DNA of 64,000 bases from Hazenella coriacea (lineage in GTDB: Bacteria > Bacillota > Bacilli > Thermoactinomycetales > Thermoactinomycetaceae), in contig NZ_SMAG01000002.1 of assembly GCF_004341825.1 (NCBI RefSeq), positions 310,001 through 374,000 on the forward strand, read 5' to 3'. The notes under the pieces are model-generated. The model ran no database searches and was not told where the DNA came from. It saw nothing but the letters and a program-made list of their open reading frames with translations. Both the position numbers and the translations under genes were made by a program. Below are positions 43,653 through 54,200 of the stretch, in pieces (position 1 is the first letter of the stretch; every line of letters begins with the position of its first letter).

Positions 43653-45071
43653 ATGATTGTAGAACCGTCTTGGAAAAGAATAGGACTATCCCAACCGCTT
43701 GATAAAAGATCAGGTCAAGGAATAGGAATCATTATTTTGGATGAAATCACTCCACATGTCTCCCTGAGGCATTTAAAAGGCAAGATAAAGAGAGTAAAAG
43801 TGCATAAAGATTTTAGCATTACTTGTTCTGATGTATTAAAGGAGCCTTTAACAAAAGAAGTAGATAAATATACAGAGCATGGTTTGAAGTTACTTAGCCT
43901 TTTAGCTCATCAACCAATGAAATTCAAAGAGAATATGTATTCTGGTTTAGTACAGTCAGCTCATTTCATTTTCTTTTATGCGAGTCAGCCAGAACGAAGA
44001 AAGAAAGGATTAGAATGGATTTTACAACAGGATTGGAATGTAAAGATTTGTTTAAATTTAAGTGTTCCTCAAGAAAGAGGTTGGATGTCTCCAACAAAAG
44101 AAGATTTAAATGTACAGGCTTTACAACCTGTATTAGATGCTGGGTTAATGGTTATTGCAGCTGGGGGTAATTCCAAGGTACATAACAATTTACATCCTAA
44201 ATCATTTTTTGTTATTGGTGGATTTGATGATAGTGGGTCAAGTGATCAGAGGAGCTACAAACAGCATCCGTCAGTATCCTTTGGTTTGAATGGTGATGGT
44301 CATTGGAGACCTGATTTACTTGCTCCTTATACTTATCTACCTTTACCTAGTTTAACGAGTGGTGGATTGGATTACTTTGGAGGCACTTGAGGTAGTTCTA
44401 CTCTAGTAGCTGGCTTAAGTGCATACTTCATGTCAACCATTCCAGATGTTACACCCAATGACATTCGAAATGTGTTAATAGATACAGCAGATATTATAGA
44501 AGGTTTTCCTGCTCATATTGTAAATGCAGAGAAGGCACTAAAAGCTTTACAAGATGGTTATCGGAACAGCAATCAACCATCTTTAGAACCGCTAGTAAGG
44601 GTCACAGATGAAAACCAGTCGATTCTATCCGACAATCCACTGGAGAGAGCATTAGCATTAACGATCTTGATCAAAGACAACAAGCTAACTAGAGAAGAAA
44701 TATGGAAATATACTAATGATGAGTCTCCGATGGTGAAAAAAGTAGCTCTACAAGGTTTAGGAGATCCAATTGATCAAATCGAGAGAAGGGAATATTGGAT
44801 TAGAGCACACAAAGAATCAAGTGATTTTGGTGTAAGAGAATCTTGGGCTTATACACTGCTTAATACAACTGCAAAGGAAGAGTTAGATAAATGGATGTCT
44901 CTGGTAGAATATAAATCGATCGATATTTGGATCTGTATCAATCTGTTTTTGCAAAAATATTTTCCAGATGCCCCTGAGATGGACATTTTGCCTGATCCTG
45001 ATCCAACAATCATGGATTCTTTCATTGCACCAGTGTTAGATTGGTATAAGAATAATAATGGGAAATTTTAA
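43653..45071 (+). pseudogene. Subtilisin-like (S8) peptidase with TGA at the catalytic Ser position
   Basis: The frame is continuous from ATG 43653 to 45071 except for one TGA at 44388-44390. Family motifs in order: Asp in GIIILDEITPH, His in EHGLKLLSLL, oxyanion Asn in VIAAGGNSKVH, RPDLLAPYTYL, then YFGGT-stop-GSSTLVAGLSA where the family has GTS-xAxP-xVAG. The stop thus falls exactly on the nucleophile, one base from TCA (Ser). The C-terminal part (about 180 residues, helical, HEAT-like) keeps an intact frame. The upstream product alone would be 245 aa and inactive. Options: nonsense mutation, sequencing error, or recoding. Confidence 0.8.
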
Positions 45072-45148
45072 AAAAAGGTGTTCTTAGAATATTGCAGTTA
45101 GTTATTAGATAAGATAAAATGAATCAACTATTTGTATATCAACACATT

Positions 45149-45398
45149 CAGTGATAAGGATGAGTAACGAACGGAACTATCACCAGAGAGTCGGGAAAGG
45201 TGAAAGCCGACATAGGGAACTTCGTGAACATGGCCTTTGAGAAGGATTTCTGAACGGGACACTCAATAGGAAATCTACGCACACCAGCGTTATCGGGTTG
45301 CCCTGAAGGGTGGATGATGGCTTTCTAATTATCGTTCACTAAAGTTGGGTGGTACCGCGAATTTTTCTCGCCCCAATACAGTTGGAGGCGAGTTTTTT
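45149..45398 (+). promoter_or_regulatory. T-box riboswitch, Met-specific
   Basis: Complete T-box leader. Stem I has AGAGAG and GGTGAAAGCC elements; the specifier loop TGAAC-ATG-GCC puts AUG (Met) at 45230-45232. The T-box proper, TTGGGTGGTACCGCGA, is at 45345-45360, followed by the terminator CTCGCCCCAA / TTGGAGGCGAG (45367-45392) and T6. Uncharged tRNA-Met should favour antitermination and expression of the downstream metG. Confidence 0.95.
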
Positions 45399-45583
45399 AT
45401 TTGGAAGGAGAGTGTCCATATCAGGGAGCTGACTACTTAGACATAATTGCTGATGGTCATTATCCAATTGTACAAAACTTAGTTATTCCGACAGTGTAAG
45501 AAAATCAAGACATTATAAGCGGAAATAATGTTGTCCTTTCATACGCTTATAATGAAAAGAATGATTGCTTGGGAGGTAAGCAA
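45399..45583. other. Gap between T-box terminator and metG
   Basis: Short coding-like trace in frame with metG (YQGADYLDIIADGHYPIVQN ending in TAA near 45499) without start signals; possibly a gene remnant. An imperfect foldback (AAGCG-GAAATAATGTTGTCCTTTCATA-CGCTT) lies at about 45518-45550. Confidence 0.3.
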
Positions 45584-47275
45584 ATGCCTAAATATTTAAT
45601 TACAAGTGCATTGCCATATATAAACGGTATTAAACATCTAGGAAATCTTGCAGGGTCGCTACTTCCTGCAGATGTATACGCACGCTTTTTAAGACAAGAT
45701 GGAGAAGAAGTATTATTTATCTGTGCAACAGATGAGCATGGGACTCCTGCAGAGCTTTCAGCTTTAAAGGAGAATCTAGAAATAAAGGATTATTGTTTCC
45801 AAATGCATCATAAGCAAGCAAATATCTATGAACAATTTAATCTTTCATTTGATTACTTTGGAAGAAGCTCATCCCAACAAAATCACGGATTAACAAAAGA
45901 GATTTTTTTAGATCTTGATAAAAACGGTTTTATTGAAGAAAAAGAAATTAAACAGGTTTACTCTCTTACAGATCAACGTTTCTTACCTGACCGTTATGTA
46001 GAAGGAATCTGTCCAAAATGCGGTTATGAGGCAGCTCGGGGAGATCAGTGTGAATATTGTACTTCTGTGTTAGATCCAACAGAGCTTATTAATCCTAGAT
46101 CTGCTGTTTCTAAAAGTACAGATTTAGAGATTAAATCTACAAAGCACTTGTTTTTAAGGCTGGATAAGTTGAGCGATGATATCAAAGATTGGGTACTCTC
46201 ACATGGTCATTGGCCACGATTAACTACATCTATCGCAATGAAATGGATAAATGAAGGTTTACAGTCCCGTTGTATCACTCGAGATTTAAAATGGGGAATT
46301 TCTATTCCAAAAGAAGGATTCGAAGAGAAAGTCTTTTATGTTTGGTTTGATGCACCAATCGAGTACATAGGTGCTACAAAAGAATGGGCAGATGCAAATC
46401 CTAGCGAAAGAAATTGGGAGTCTTGGTGGGTTGATGCAAACGATGTAGTGTATACCCAATTTATGGCGAAAGACAATGTTCCTTTCCACGCTGTATTCTT
46501 TCCTGGAATGCTGTTAGGTACCAAAAGGCCTTGGACTCAAGCTACTAACATAAAGAGTTTCAACTGGCTAACATACTATGGAGGAAAGTTCTCGACTAGT
46601 CAAAAACGTGGAGTTTTCATGGATCAAGCTTTGGAAATTTTACCAGCGGATTATTGGCGGTACTTCTTAATTGCGCATTCTCCTGAGTCTGATGATTCCA
46701 GTTTTACATGGGAAACATTTGCGAGTGTAGTGAATAAAGATTTAGTTGGTACTTTCGGAAACATTGTAAATCGTACTTTGAAGCTAACAGCCTCTAAATT
46801 TGGTAAAGCATTACCTGAAGGTGGAGGGTTAGGCTTTAGAGAAAAAGAATTACACGAAACCTGTAAACAGATTATGATACAGTATCGAGATGCACTGCGG
46901 AATCAAGAGTTTAGAAAAGCAATTTCTTACCTGAGAGAGCTTTGGTCACAGGGTAACTTGTATCTAGATGAAAGAGTGCCTTGGAGTCTGCTTCATCAAG
47001 ATAGAGAAGAGGCAGCGATGGTATTGCGAACAACCATTAATCTAATTCGGATCTTTGCCATCGCTGCTAGTCCCATCATTCCACAGACAACAGAAAAAGT
47101 ATTCCAATCTTTGAACTTGGAACGAAAAGATTACAATATGGCTTTTGTGGATGCTGTAGATCTAGAATACATGAAGGAAAACCATCCATTTGAGGTTCCA
47201 GATTTATTGTTCAAACGCATTGAAGAAGAAGATTTAAATGCTTATAAAGCTAAGTTTGCTGGAGACGAAGCGTAG
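45584..47275 (+). CDS. metG: Methionyl-tRNA synthetase, second (MetRS2-like) type
   Basis: 563 aa class I aminoacyl-tRNA synthetase charging tRNA-Met. Signature HLGN (HIGH equivalent) in YINGIKHLGNLAGS, zinc knuckle CPKCGYEAARGDQCEYC (about residues 143-159), active-site loop KFSTSQKRG in place of KMSKS. No C-terminal Trbp111-like tRNA-binding domain. The E. coli/archaeal-style knuckle and KFSTS loop resemble the additional MetRS2 forms of some Bacillota that tolerate MetRS inhibitors; resistance here is inference. ATG 45584 has GGGAGG 8 nt upstream. Controlled by the Met T-box and carried inside the island. Confidence 0.92.
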   Translation: MPKYLITSALPYINGIKHLGNLAGSLLPADVYARFLRQDGEEVLFICATDEHGTPAELSALKENLEIKDYCFQMHHKQANIYEQFNLSFDYFGRSSSQQNHGLTKEIFLDLDKNGFIEEKEIKQVYSLTDQRFLPDRYVEGICPKCGYEAARGDQCEYCTSVLDPTELINPRSAVSKSTDLEIKSTKHLFLRLDKLSDDIKDWVLSHGHWPRLTTSIAMKWINEGLQSRCITRDLKWGISIPKEGFEEKVFYVWFDAPIEYIGATKEWADANPSERNWESWWVDANDVVYTQFMAKDNVPFHAVFFPGMLLGTKRPWTQATNIKSFNWLTYYGGKFSTSQKRGVFMDQALEILPADYWRYFLIAHSPESDDSSFTWETFASVVNKDLVGTFGNIVNRTLKLTASKFGKALPEGGGLGFREKELHETCKQIMIQYRDALRNQEFRKAISYLRELWSQGNLYLDERVPWSLLHQDREEAAMVLRTTINLIRIFAIAASPIIPQTTEKVFQSLNLERKDYNMAFVDAVDLEYMKENHPFEVPDLLFKRIEEEDLNAYKAKFAGDEA

Positions 47276-47311
47276 ATTTTATTATTTTTGACCTGTGATC
47301 TGTTGTCATAA

Positions 47312-47506
47312 ATGCAGATCACAGGTCATTTTCGATTAGAAAAAACTATTTGCCCCGAGATAGAATTTTTTCTTAATCATGATCCTAAAACTATGAAATC
47401 TATCATTATGCCAGTGCTAGGTTGGTATAAGAGTAATAAGGGAAAATTGGAGTATATCAACATCTTTTTACGTAATCTGAGAAAGAATCTTTTTTGGTAT
47501 GGTTAA
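47312..47506 (+). pseudogene. Fragment of a second S8-peptidase C-terminus
   Basis: The frame contains FLNHDPKTMKSIIMPVLGWYK then SNKGKL, matching the end of the peptidase at 45071 (DPDPTIMDSFIAPVLDWYK then NNNGKF). Only the last 40 or so codons are homologous. It follows metG directly, so metG and its T-box are flanked by tails of two related peptidase genes. Confidence 0.7.
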
Positions 47507-48217
47507 TCGAAAGGGAAAGCGTCTTTTCTACTCTATTATCGTTAAAAGGGGCAGCTAATATTTAAGATTCTTAAAAGATGTACAAAATTACAAGTTGATG
47601 AGGCAAGTAACGACCAACTGGTGAATTGGGGGTCTGTGTTATGATTTAATGGTTCTTAGACCACATCTCCTCACTGTTTATCTGTCATTTTTATTGCTAA
47701 GTAACTTCATTAAAAGAAGCATATAAAAATTTGACATCGTTCCACTTTCAAAATAAATATTGGACATTTCACTACTCAGAGGCAACGTATATTTCACAGA
47801 AAGAGGTTTCAGCTCACCACTGGTTCCTGAAGGGTTTATTTAACCTGGTTAGTATAAGTATAGGTTGATTTAGCTTTAACCCCGCTGAATTTATGAATTG
47901 TTTATTCAATATCTGGTAGGTTTTTATGTTTGTCATATCGAATATTAGTAAAATAACAAATAATAAATTAATAGAGGGGGAATTGATAAATTTGTTTTGG
48001 TTTAGATAAATTTAAGGAAGAAAGACCTAGAAGCTATCGGTTTTAGGATGGGTGACTCGTTATCATAGTAGTTAGGGAAATAGTTATATGACAAAGAGTT
48101 TGGTGAAGATAGAAATGATAGAGTATTTTATAAAACAGTCCATATATTTTGTGGAATTATGTTAATTTATTTACCGAATGATGGAAGTTTACTAACGCAA
48201 TGATGGAGGGGTTATAC
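47507..48217. other. Long upstream region of the helicase operon
   Basis: About 700 bp without a supported gene. TTGACA (about 47733), 17-nt spacer and TAAATA form a reasonable promoter about 460 bp before the operon, implying a long leader. Small foldbacks (GGTTCCTGAAGGG..., AACCTGGTTAGT) are present, but no known riboswitch was recognised. Confidence 0.35.
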
Positions 48218-51200
48218 ATGAGCAATGAGCTAAATGATAAGAAAAATCCACTTAGTCCTATTAGTTATGAGATTTTGTACAGTGCAATGAAGAAAAGGCT
48301 TCCTAAACTTCTCATACATGAGAAGGGTGGAAATGTGTTCTTTGCTAAGAATTTATACCCTATATGTCATGAAGTAGTTGAAGATTTACGCACTAAGGTA
48401 TCAAAACAGTTCTTTGCAGAAATGAGTATGGATGAAACAGTCCTTACTGGAAGTAAAAATAACTTTGTAACTCTCAATTTCCAGAACAAGGAACGAGAGC
48501 ACGAAGACTTGCAAGAATTAATGGATTTGATGAAAAAGGTATTAGATAGTCAGGGTGTTTCGCCTAAGCCAAATCGTTTAAGCGATATTCTTACAAAAAC
48601 AAAGCCAGCGCAAGCCTTAGGTTCTTTTTCGATAAAAATGCAAAATGAAGAAAGAAAAACTAGCTTTGGGAAGTTGGAATATAATGTATTTGACTCTATC
48701 AGTGAAAAAAATATTCTTCGTCACGACAATGTGAAAATCAGCTATAAGACAGATCATCTAATGGAATCTATTAAACAATCGTTGATTCGTTATTTTGAAG
48801 TAGAATATGAAGATGATTTCTTTAAAGACACAGTTATAGAACAAATTCGTTCTCAAGGTATACTTGCAGATACTCTCTATAACTTTATCGAAGAGAATCA
48901 TTTTGCTGCGGTCAAGCGCTCGTCTGGTTTTTTATATTTAGATTACCTACTTAGCAACATGGATACTAAGTTTATAGTAAAGCATAAAGAAACAGTATCC
49001 TTGTTGAAACGGTATACGGAGCGATTTGAAAAACTTGAAGAGCTATTGACAGAGTTTCTGAAAGAAGCAAGGTATTTACCAGTAGAGTTCATGGGAGAAA
49101 ATCGCGATATCTTAAATACATTTCGTCATAAAAATGATGTATATGGCTTTTTACCTTTTATGGGTGTTTTATCTCAAATCATGGCTTCTACAAATAATAA
49201 TGAGAAAAACATTGAGCAATATGGAGTTTCATTGAAACTTAATGGAGAGGTACAGAATGCTGAAATTGCAGAAGGAAAAGGAAAAAGGTCGTATGTCTAT
49301 CATACTCAAAAACTAATTTCACTAGCAAAGTATGGGGATCAAGAAGATTACTTTGAAACTACAAAAGAGATGGCAAATGAGTATTGGTTCGGGGCCATTC
49401 GGGTAGTCTTGCTTAAATATTTTTTACTCAATCTAGAAGATGGAACATATGACCCATCAGATACATTGAAACAGGATCTTGACCATATAGCTAGCTATGA
49501 TGGTAGTCCAAAACGAGAAGATCTCCATTCTTGGTATCGTGATTTAGCAAAAACTTTCTTTTATAAAAATGAATATAGATCAGGTCATATTACGGAGCAA
49601 TTAAACGAAATAAGGGAAATGCTCTGTGATCATTTTAAAAAAGTTCGAGATCAAGGATCAACCAAAACCTATAAACGACGCATGACTTTCCTTAAAAGCA
49701 TTTTAGAACCGAATCTTTTTTCAGCTGACCGAGTTAACGTATTACGAAATGAACTAAATACTCACAACTACAAATATACGATTCTGACAAAAGAAATATT
49801 AGAAGATAGTCTGTTTAGTTTCGAGTATGAGATTGAGTTTAGCAATACTTTCTTGTGTTCAAAAGAACACCATGAGGAAATTTCTTATCAGAATGAAGTA
49901 TGTGAACAGGATGAAATTTTGCCAATTATGTTTTTGCCATACGATATAAGAAATAGAGTTTTAGGGCGAGAATCTACACAATATATTCAACAAGATACAA
50001 CAATAAAGAAAGTATGTATTCCCTATCCAGAATTTCTTACATATGAAACCCCTGTTGAAGAGTTTGTCTTTTTATTTGTATTCAAGCTTTTTGTTTATCT
50101 GTTTTTAGTGGCATATACAGAACAGATACGTGAAAAACAGCAGAATTTGTTTCTTTCTTTTTGGCATTTTCATCAGCACAATGATAATCGCGAAGACGAG
50201 TACACTAAAATGGGAGGATTAATCCGTCAGTATACTAAGGAGTTAGAGTTTTTATTTGGTATGAATTCTAACACTGGTTCTCAAGGATTTGTCTTTGGTA
50301 CTTTTAACCAAAAGTATAAGATTGGCAATGCAATTCATTCTGTGTATGCCAATGTTCCAAAGAAGTTTAAATTAGATGTTCCAATTAAGATTCCAAAAAT
50401 AGCAATTGTCATTATTACTTCTATGAAATCAGATTTCCAGGTAAAAGGTGATTACTATCGAACGGGAGTATTTGGTGAGGTATACACCATAGATAGTACA
50501 GGATCAACGAGTACGTTCAGGCGTTATGGTACATATTTCGATCATTATAACGAAACGGTTTATGAACAATCAAAAGTACTAGTCGATATTGTTCAAAAAT
50601 TGTATGAAGAGGGATATAGACATGTTCTATATGTAGCAAAAACCCCCTTTACAACTAAATTTTTGAACAAGAAAAACAACCAAAAAGAGTTGTATTTCAT
50701 GAATCAAAAACTAATGGATTCATTATATGTCGCAGGGGATATAGCCATATACCCTTTACATGTTACCTTAACACGAGCATATGAAGCACATGAAGGAAAA
50801 CAAAGAAGAAAGGTTGGACTTTTTGTCGATGATACCAGTCATATACAAAAAAGCCTTTATGAAGATCATGTAGGGATTATACCAGTGTTCCAGCTGTATA
50901 GTGGGAACGGTTTGCCTGTAAAGGAACAACGTCATGTGTATAATAGCTTGATTACCTATCAAACTTGGAGTCGAATCTACAGTGATGAAGTAATGAACAA
51001 TAAGATCCAGTCTGCTCTCATCGACCCAAATGGAATTAAACCAAATCTTATTCGTGCTTTGGTGCTTTTGCATACTAGTCGTTTTGAGTCGAAAAATAAG
51101 CCTACTATAAAAGTTGATCCATATAGCCGACTATTTGGCGACGAAGGCGTGGCAAAGAAATCAGGTCTAGATGTAAAGTGGGGGAAAAAGGCGTTTCAAA

Positions 51201-51271
51201 TGAATATGCTTGCTTATTTTTCTTATCTTCATACAAAGGTTTTTGCAATTAAGGAGGTGGAGGGGCGTTAA
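48218..51271 (+). CDS. Large uncharacterised protein of a two-gene helicase system
   Basis: 1017 aa from ATG 48218 (GGAGGGG 7 nt upstream). No family recognised with confidence. N-terminal two thirds mostly helical and charged. The last third (about residues 724-1000) alternates strands and helices: IAIVIITSMKSDF, VYTIDSTGST, LVDIVQKLYEEGYRHVLYVA, IIPVFQLYSGNGLP, RALVLLHTSRF, TIKVDPYSRLF, LAYFSYLHTKVFA. That order loosely resembles a PIWI/RNase H-like fold as in pPIWI-RE proteins, but the catalytic DEDx is not evident. No TM or signal. 14 bp upstream of a helicase gene; probably one operon and one complex. Confidence 0.65.
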   Translation: MSNELNDKKNPLSPISYEILYSAMKKRLPKLLIHEKGGNVFFAKNLYPICHEVVEDLRTKVSKQFFAEMSMDETVLTGSKNNFVTLNFQNKEREHEDLQELMDLMKKVLDSQGVSPKPNRLSDILTKTKPAQALGSFSIKMQNEERKTSFGKLEYNVFDSISEKNILRHDNVKISYKTDHLMESIKQSLIRYFEVEYEDDFFKDTVIEQIRSQGILADTLYNFIEENHFAAVKRSSGFLYLDYLLSNMDTKFIVKHKETVSLLKRYTERFEKLEELLTEFLKEARYLPVEFMGENRDILNTFRHKNDVYGFLPFMGVLSQIMASTNNNEKNIEQYGVSLKLNGEVQNAEIAEGKGKRSYVYHTQKLISLAKYGDQEDYFETTKEMANEYWFGAIRVVLLKYFLLNLEDGTYDPSDTLKQDLDHIASYDGSPKREDLHSWYRDLAKTFFYKNEYRSGHITEQLNEIREMLCDHFKKVRDQGSTKTYKRRMTFLKSILEPNLFSADRVNVLRNELNTHNYKYTILTKEILEDSLFSFEYEIEFSNTFLCSKEHHEEISYQNEVCEQDEILPIMFLPYDIRNRVLGRESTQYIQQDTTIKKVCIPYPEFLTYETPVEEFVFLFVFKLFVYLFLVAYTEQIREKQQNLFLSFWHFHQHNDNREDEYTKMGGLIRQYTKELEFLFGMNSNTGSQGFVFGTFNQKYKIGNAIHSVYANVPKKFKLDVPIKIPKIAIVIITSMKSDFQVKGDYYRTGVFGEVYTIDSTGSTSTFRRYGTYFDHYNETVYEQSKVLVDIVQKLYEEGYRHVLYVAKTPFTTKFLNKKNNQKELYFMNQKLMDSLYVAGDIAIYPLHVTLTRAYEAHEGKQRRKVGLFVDDTSHIQKSLYEDHVGIIPVFQLYSGNGLPVKEQRHVYNSLITYQTWSRIYSDEVMNNKIQSALIDPNGIKPNLIRALVLLHTSRFESKNKPTIKVDPYSRLFGDEGVAKKSGLDVKWGKKAFQMNMLAYFSYLHTKVFAIKEVEGR

Positions 51272-51285
51272 TACGTCCCTGAGTT

Positions 51286-54200
51286 ATGATATCAACCTTT
51301 AGTTATGATTATGGTTTTGTTTACGAGTACGGATATAATATCGGTCTCTTTTCATCTTTAGTTCAATTAAAAAGCGAGAATATAGAGTTAAATCCAAGCA
51401 TAAAGGACCGCTTAACGAAGTGGATGGAACTCCCAGATCAATGTTTTTCTAACTTTGTTATTTCTTTTCGGAACAAGAATAACATCACTGATGAGTCAGC
51501 CTTTGAAGAAATCAGAAGAAATATTGAACATATTTTCTTTTTCGGATATTTTTCAGGACAACATGCAATGAGGCACTACATTCAATCTATCCCTTTAATT
51601 AGGAATCTTAAAACGGAAGTGGTTTATTTTCAATCAAATTTTATCGACCCATTAAATCAAGATATACTTCAGGACAAGTTAAGAGAAGCAGTGGTGCATG
51701 ATATAAACAAAGCTTTTAATTATGATATGGAAGAATCCATGATAAACTATTACCAAAAAAAGGGGAAATTTCTTAAAGCAGACAGCATTGTTTTATTGAA
51801 ACAAGGAACACGGTTCTTTTTGCTTATAACTGACAATAGTGTATTTCTTCATCGCTTAGTAGGAATTGATAATCCTGAACGTCTTCTAAAAAGCCTACAA
51901 AAAATCCGAAGTGAAATGGGAAGGAAAACGAAATTTAGTCATCTGACCATGGATACATCGGGAATTGAAAATATTCAACTTCATCGTTTGTTGTTACAGT
52001 ATGCCCATGTCGTTAAAGATAAGACGTTGTTGAAAATAGTTCAAGCTGGATCATATGCGTATTCATTTTTAGATTTTATGACGAAAAAAGCTAAGATACA
52101 GACAGGCAATTGTGAAGTATCTATTATGGGGAAAGTTGATTATGATTACTCAATTGTGAACTTTAAGATCCCGCTTAAAGGATGGACGCACACAGAGGAA
52201 GGCGTTTTATTAAAGAGATGTCATCAAGAATATAAAAATTTACCTCTTGTAACACCTAATCCAGAACCCAATGGGATTCCACAGATTAAGAAAGATGAGA
52301 TTCCACCAGTCGCAAAAGAGATTTTATTAAGAAATATGATCCGTAATACGAACATAGATCATGAGTCATTAAAGGACTTTGTAAAAGAAGTTCAAGGAAC
52401 GTTTTCAATATCTGACCATATTGAAGGATTTCAAAATACGGCAGGTAAATATGGAGAGGGTAAAACATTTCGGGATGATCATGCAAGATCTGTAACAGAT
52501 GGATTGAAGGAAATCGAACGAAGAATTCTCTATTTAACTGGAAATCCTGGTATTGGAAAAACAACTGTTATAGTGGATGAATTGAAAAAACATGAACGAT
52601 TTTTGTTTTTATACACAAGTTGCCGAAGAACGGTAAATGATGATATCTTGCTAAAGTTTAAAGAAGGAGATCGTCTATTTGTAGATGATTTAATTGCTCT
52701 TAGTACAAGTTTCACAGATGAGCAAGTAATAAATGCGGTTCCTGTCAATGTTGTTAATTATGTAATGAATGATGACAAGCGCCTACAACCAAGTCGTAAA
52801 TTGACATATCTCCCCAAAAATAGAGATCGCCATGAAGAGAAAGGATCACATATCTTCCGGGATGTTGGGGATAACGAATTTATAGAAGATTTTCAAAGTA
52901 AAACAGGTGGTGTTTTAAAAAGACTCTGTGAGGGTATTCAAGAACAAATTGAAAACCCGAATATAAGAAAAGTTATTGGAACCTTTTCGATTCAAGCGTT
53001 AAAGCGAACAAAAGAAAAAACAACAATCCAACATTTACAAAAGTTGTTTCCATTTGTTCGTTATTTGGAAGAAGTAGATGTTGTTATTGATTATAACGCT
53101 TTTGACCAGTTCGTAGAGAGATATCCAATTTGTTGGATAATGATTGATGAAATTACTGGAACAGATGAAGGTGTTCACCTCTATCAATCTTTGAAAAAGT
53201 GGCTTTTTGATAATATTTACTCTAAGTTAGATGAGAAAAGAAGGGAGAAATGGAATGTAAAGCTGATTGTGGCAGATGCATCAATGACCAATGAGACAAT
53301 TGTCCATCGATGTCTTAATAAAGAATCTCGCTTTGATCATTCAAAGATATATATTACTAGTGAAAATGAAGGGACTATGCCTATCCAAACAAAAGAAATT
53401 CCAATCCCTATAAAAAAAGGAAAGGTTAATGGTTGGCTTGTAAATACCAATTCATATCCTGCAAAGAAATTAAGTCTCCTCTATCATATTCATGTTCAGG
53501 GAATACCTTTAGATGAGTACCTTGCAGGAAAGCAACCAGGAGTGGAACGTCTTAACAAGGAACGAAGTCTATCAGAGAAACAAGATAATATTATCTTAGA
53601 CCGGGTGTTTGAGCATTTAACAGCAAATAAAGAGAAACCAGAGCAAGAACAAGTGATTGTGTATGTGCAAAACATTAAACGTATTGAGGAGTTGAAAAAC
53701 AAGTTTATTGAACGTTACAGTCTCTTATTTGGAGAAGAAGCAGTAGAGTATCAACATTATATGGTTATCACTTCTCAATTAACTGCAAAAGCAAGAGAGC
53801 GAGCGATCCAGGCAACAGATCAAGTCCGATGTGTGTTTATGACAAGTTCAGCATCTCGTGGGATTTCATTTAAAAAATCAACAAAAATACTTGCTGTATT
53901 ACAAGCCTTTAATATTGAGAGAGAAATGATGGAACAAATCCAACTCTATTATCGGATGAGAGGAGATAGCGATTGGGATATTAAAAAAGACAAGAGTATT
54001 GAGTTTTTTGTTATAGACTCATATGTCTATCAGGATTCTGATGAAGAGTATCAAAAAAGTAAGATCGTGATTCATCTGTTGTCATTTCTTACATTAGCAA
54101 GAGCAAGCTTGGTGAGTCGTATTTTCGGGAAGGTTGAAATAGGAAATCGATCACTTAGTTTGGTTCCACTCGGAGGTAGTGGAATATCCCCAGTTAAATA

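Noticed and set aside
45569-45583. TTG 45569 as metG start
   Set aside because: GGGAGG overlaps this codon and is correctly spaced for ATG 45584, which matches the family N-terminus.
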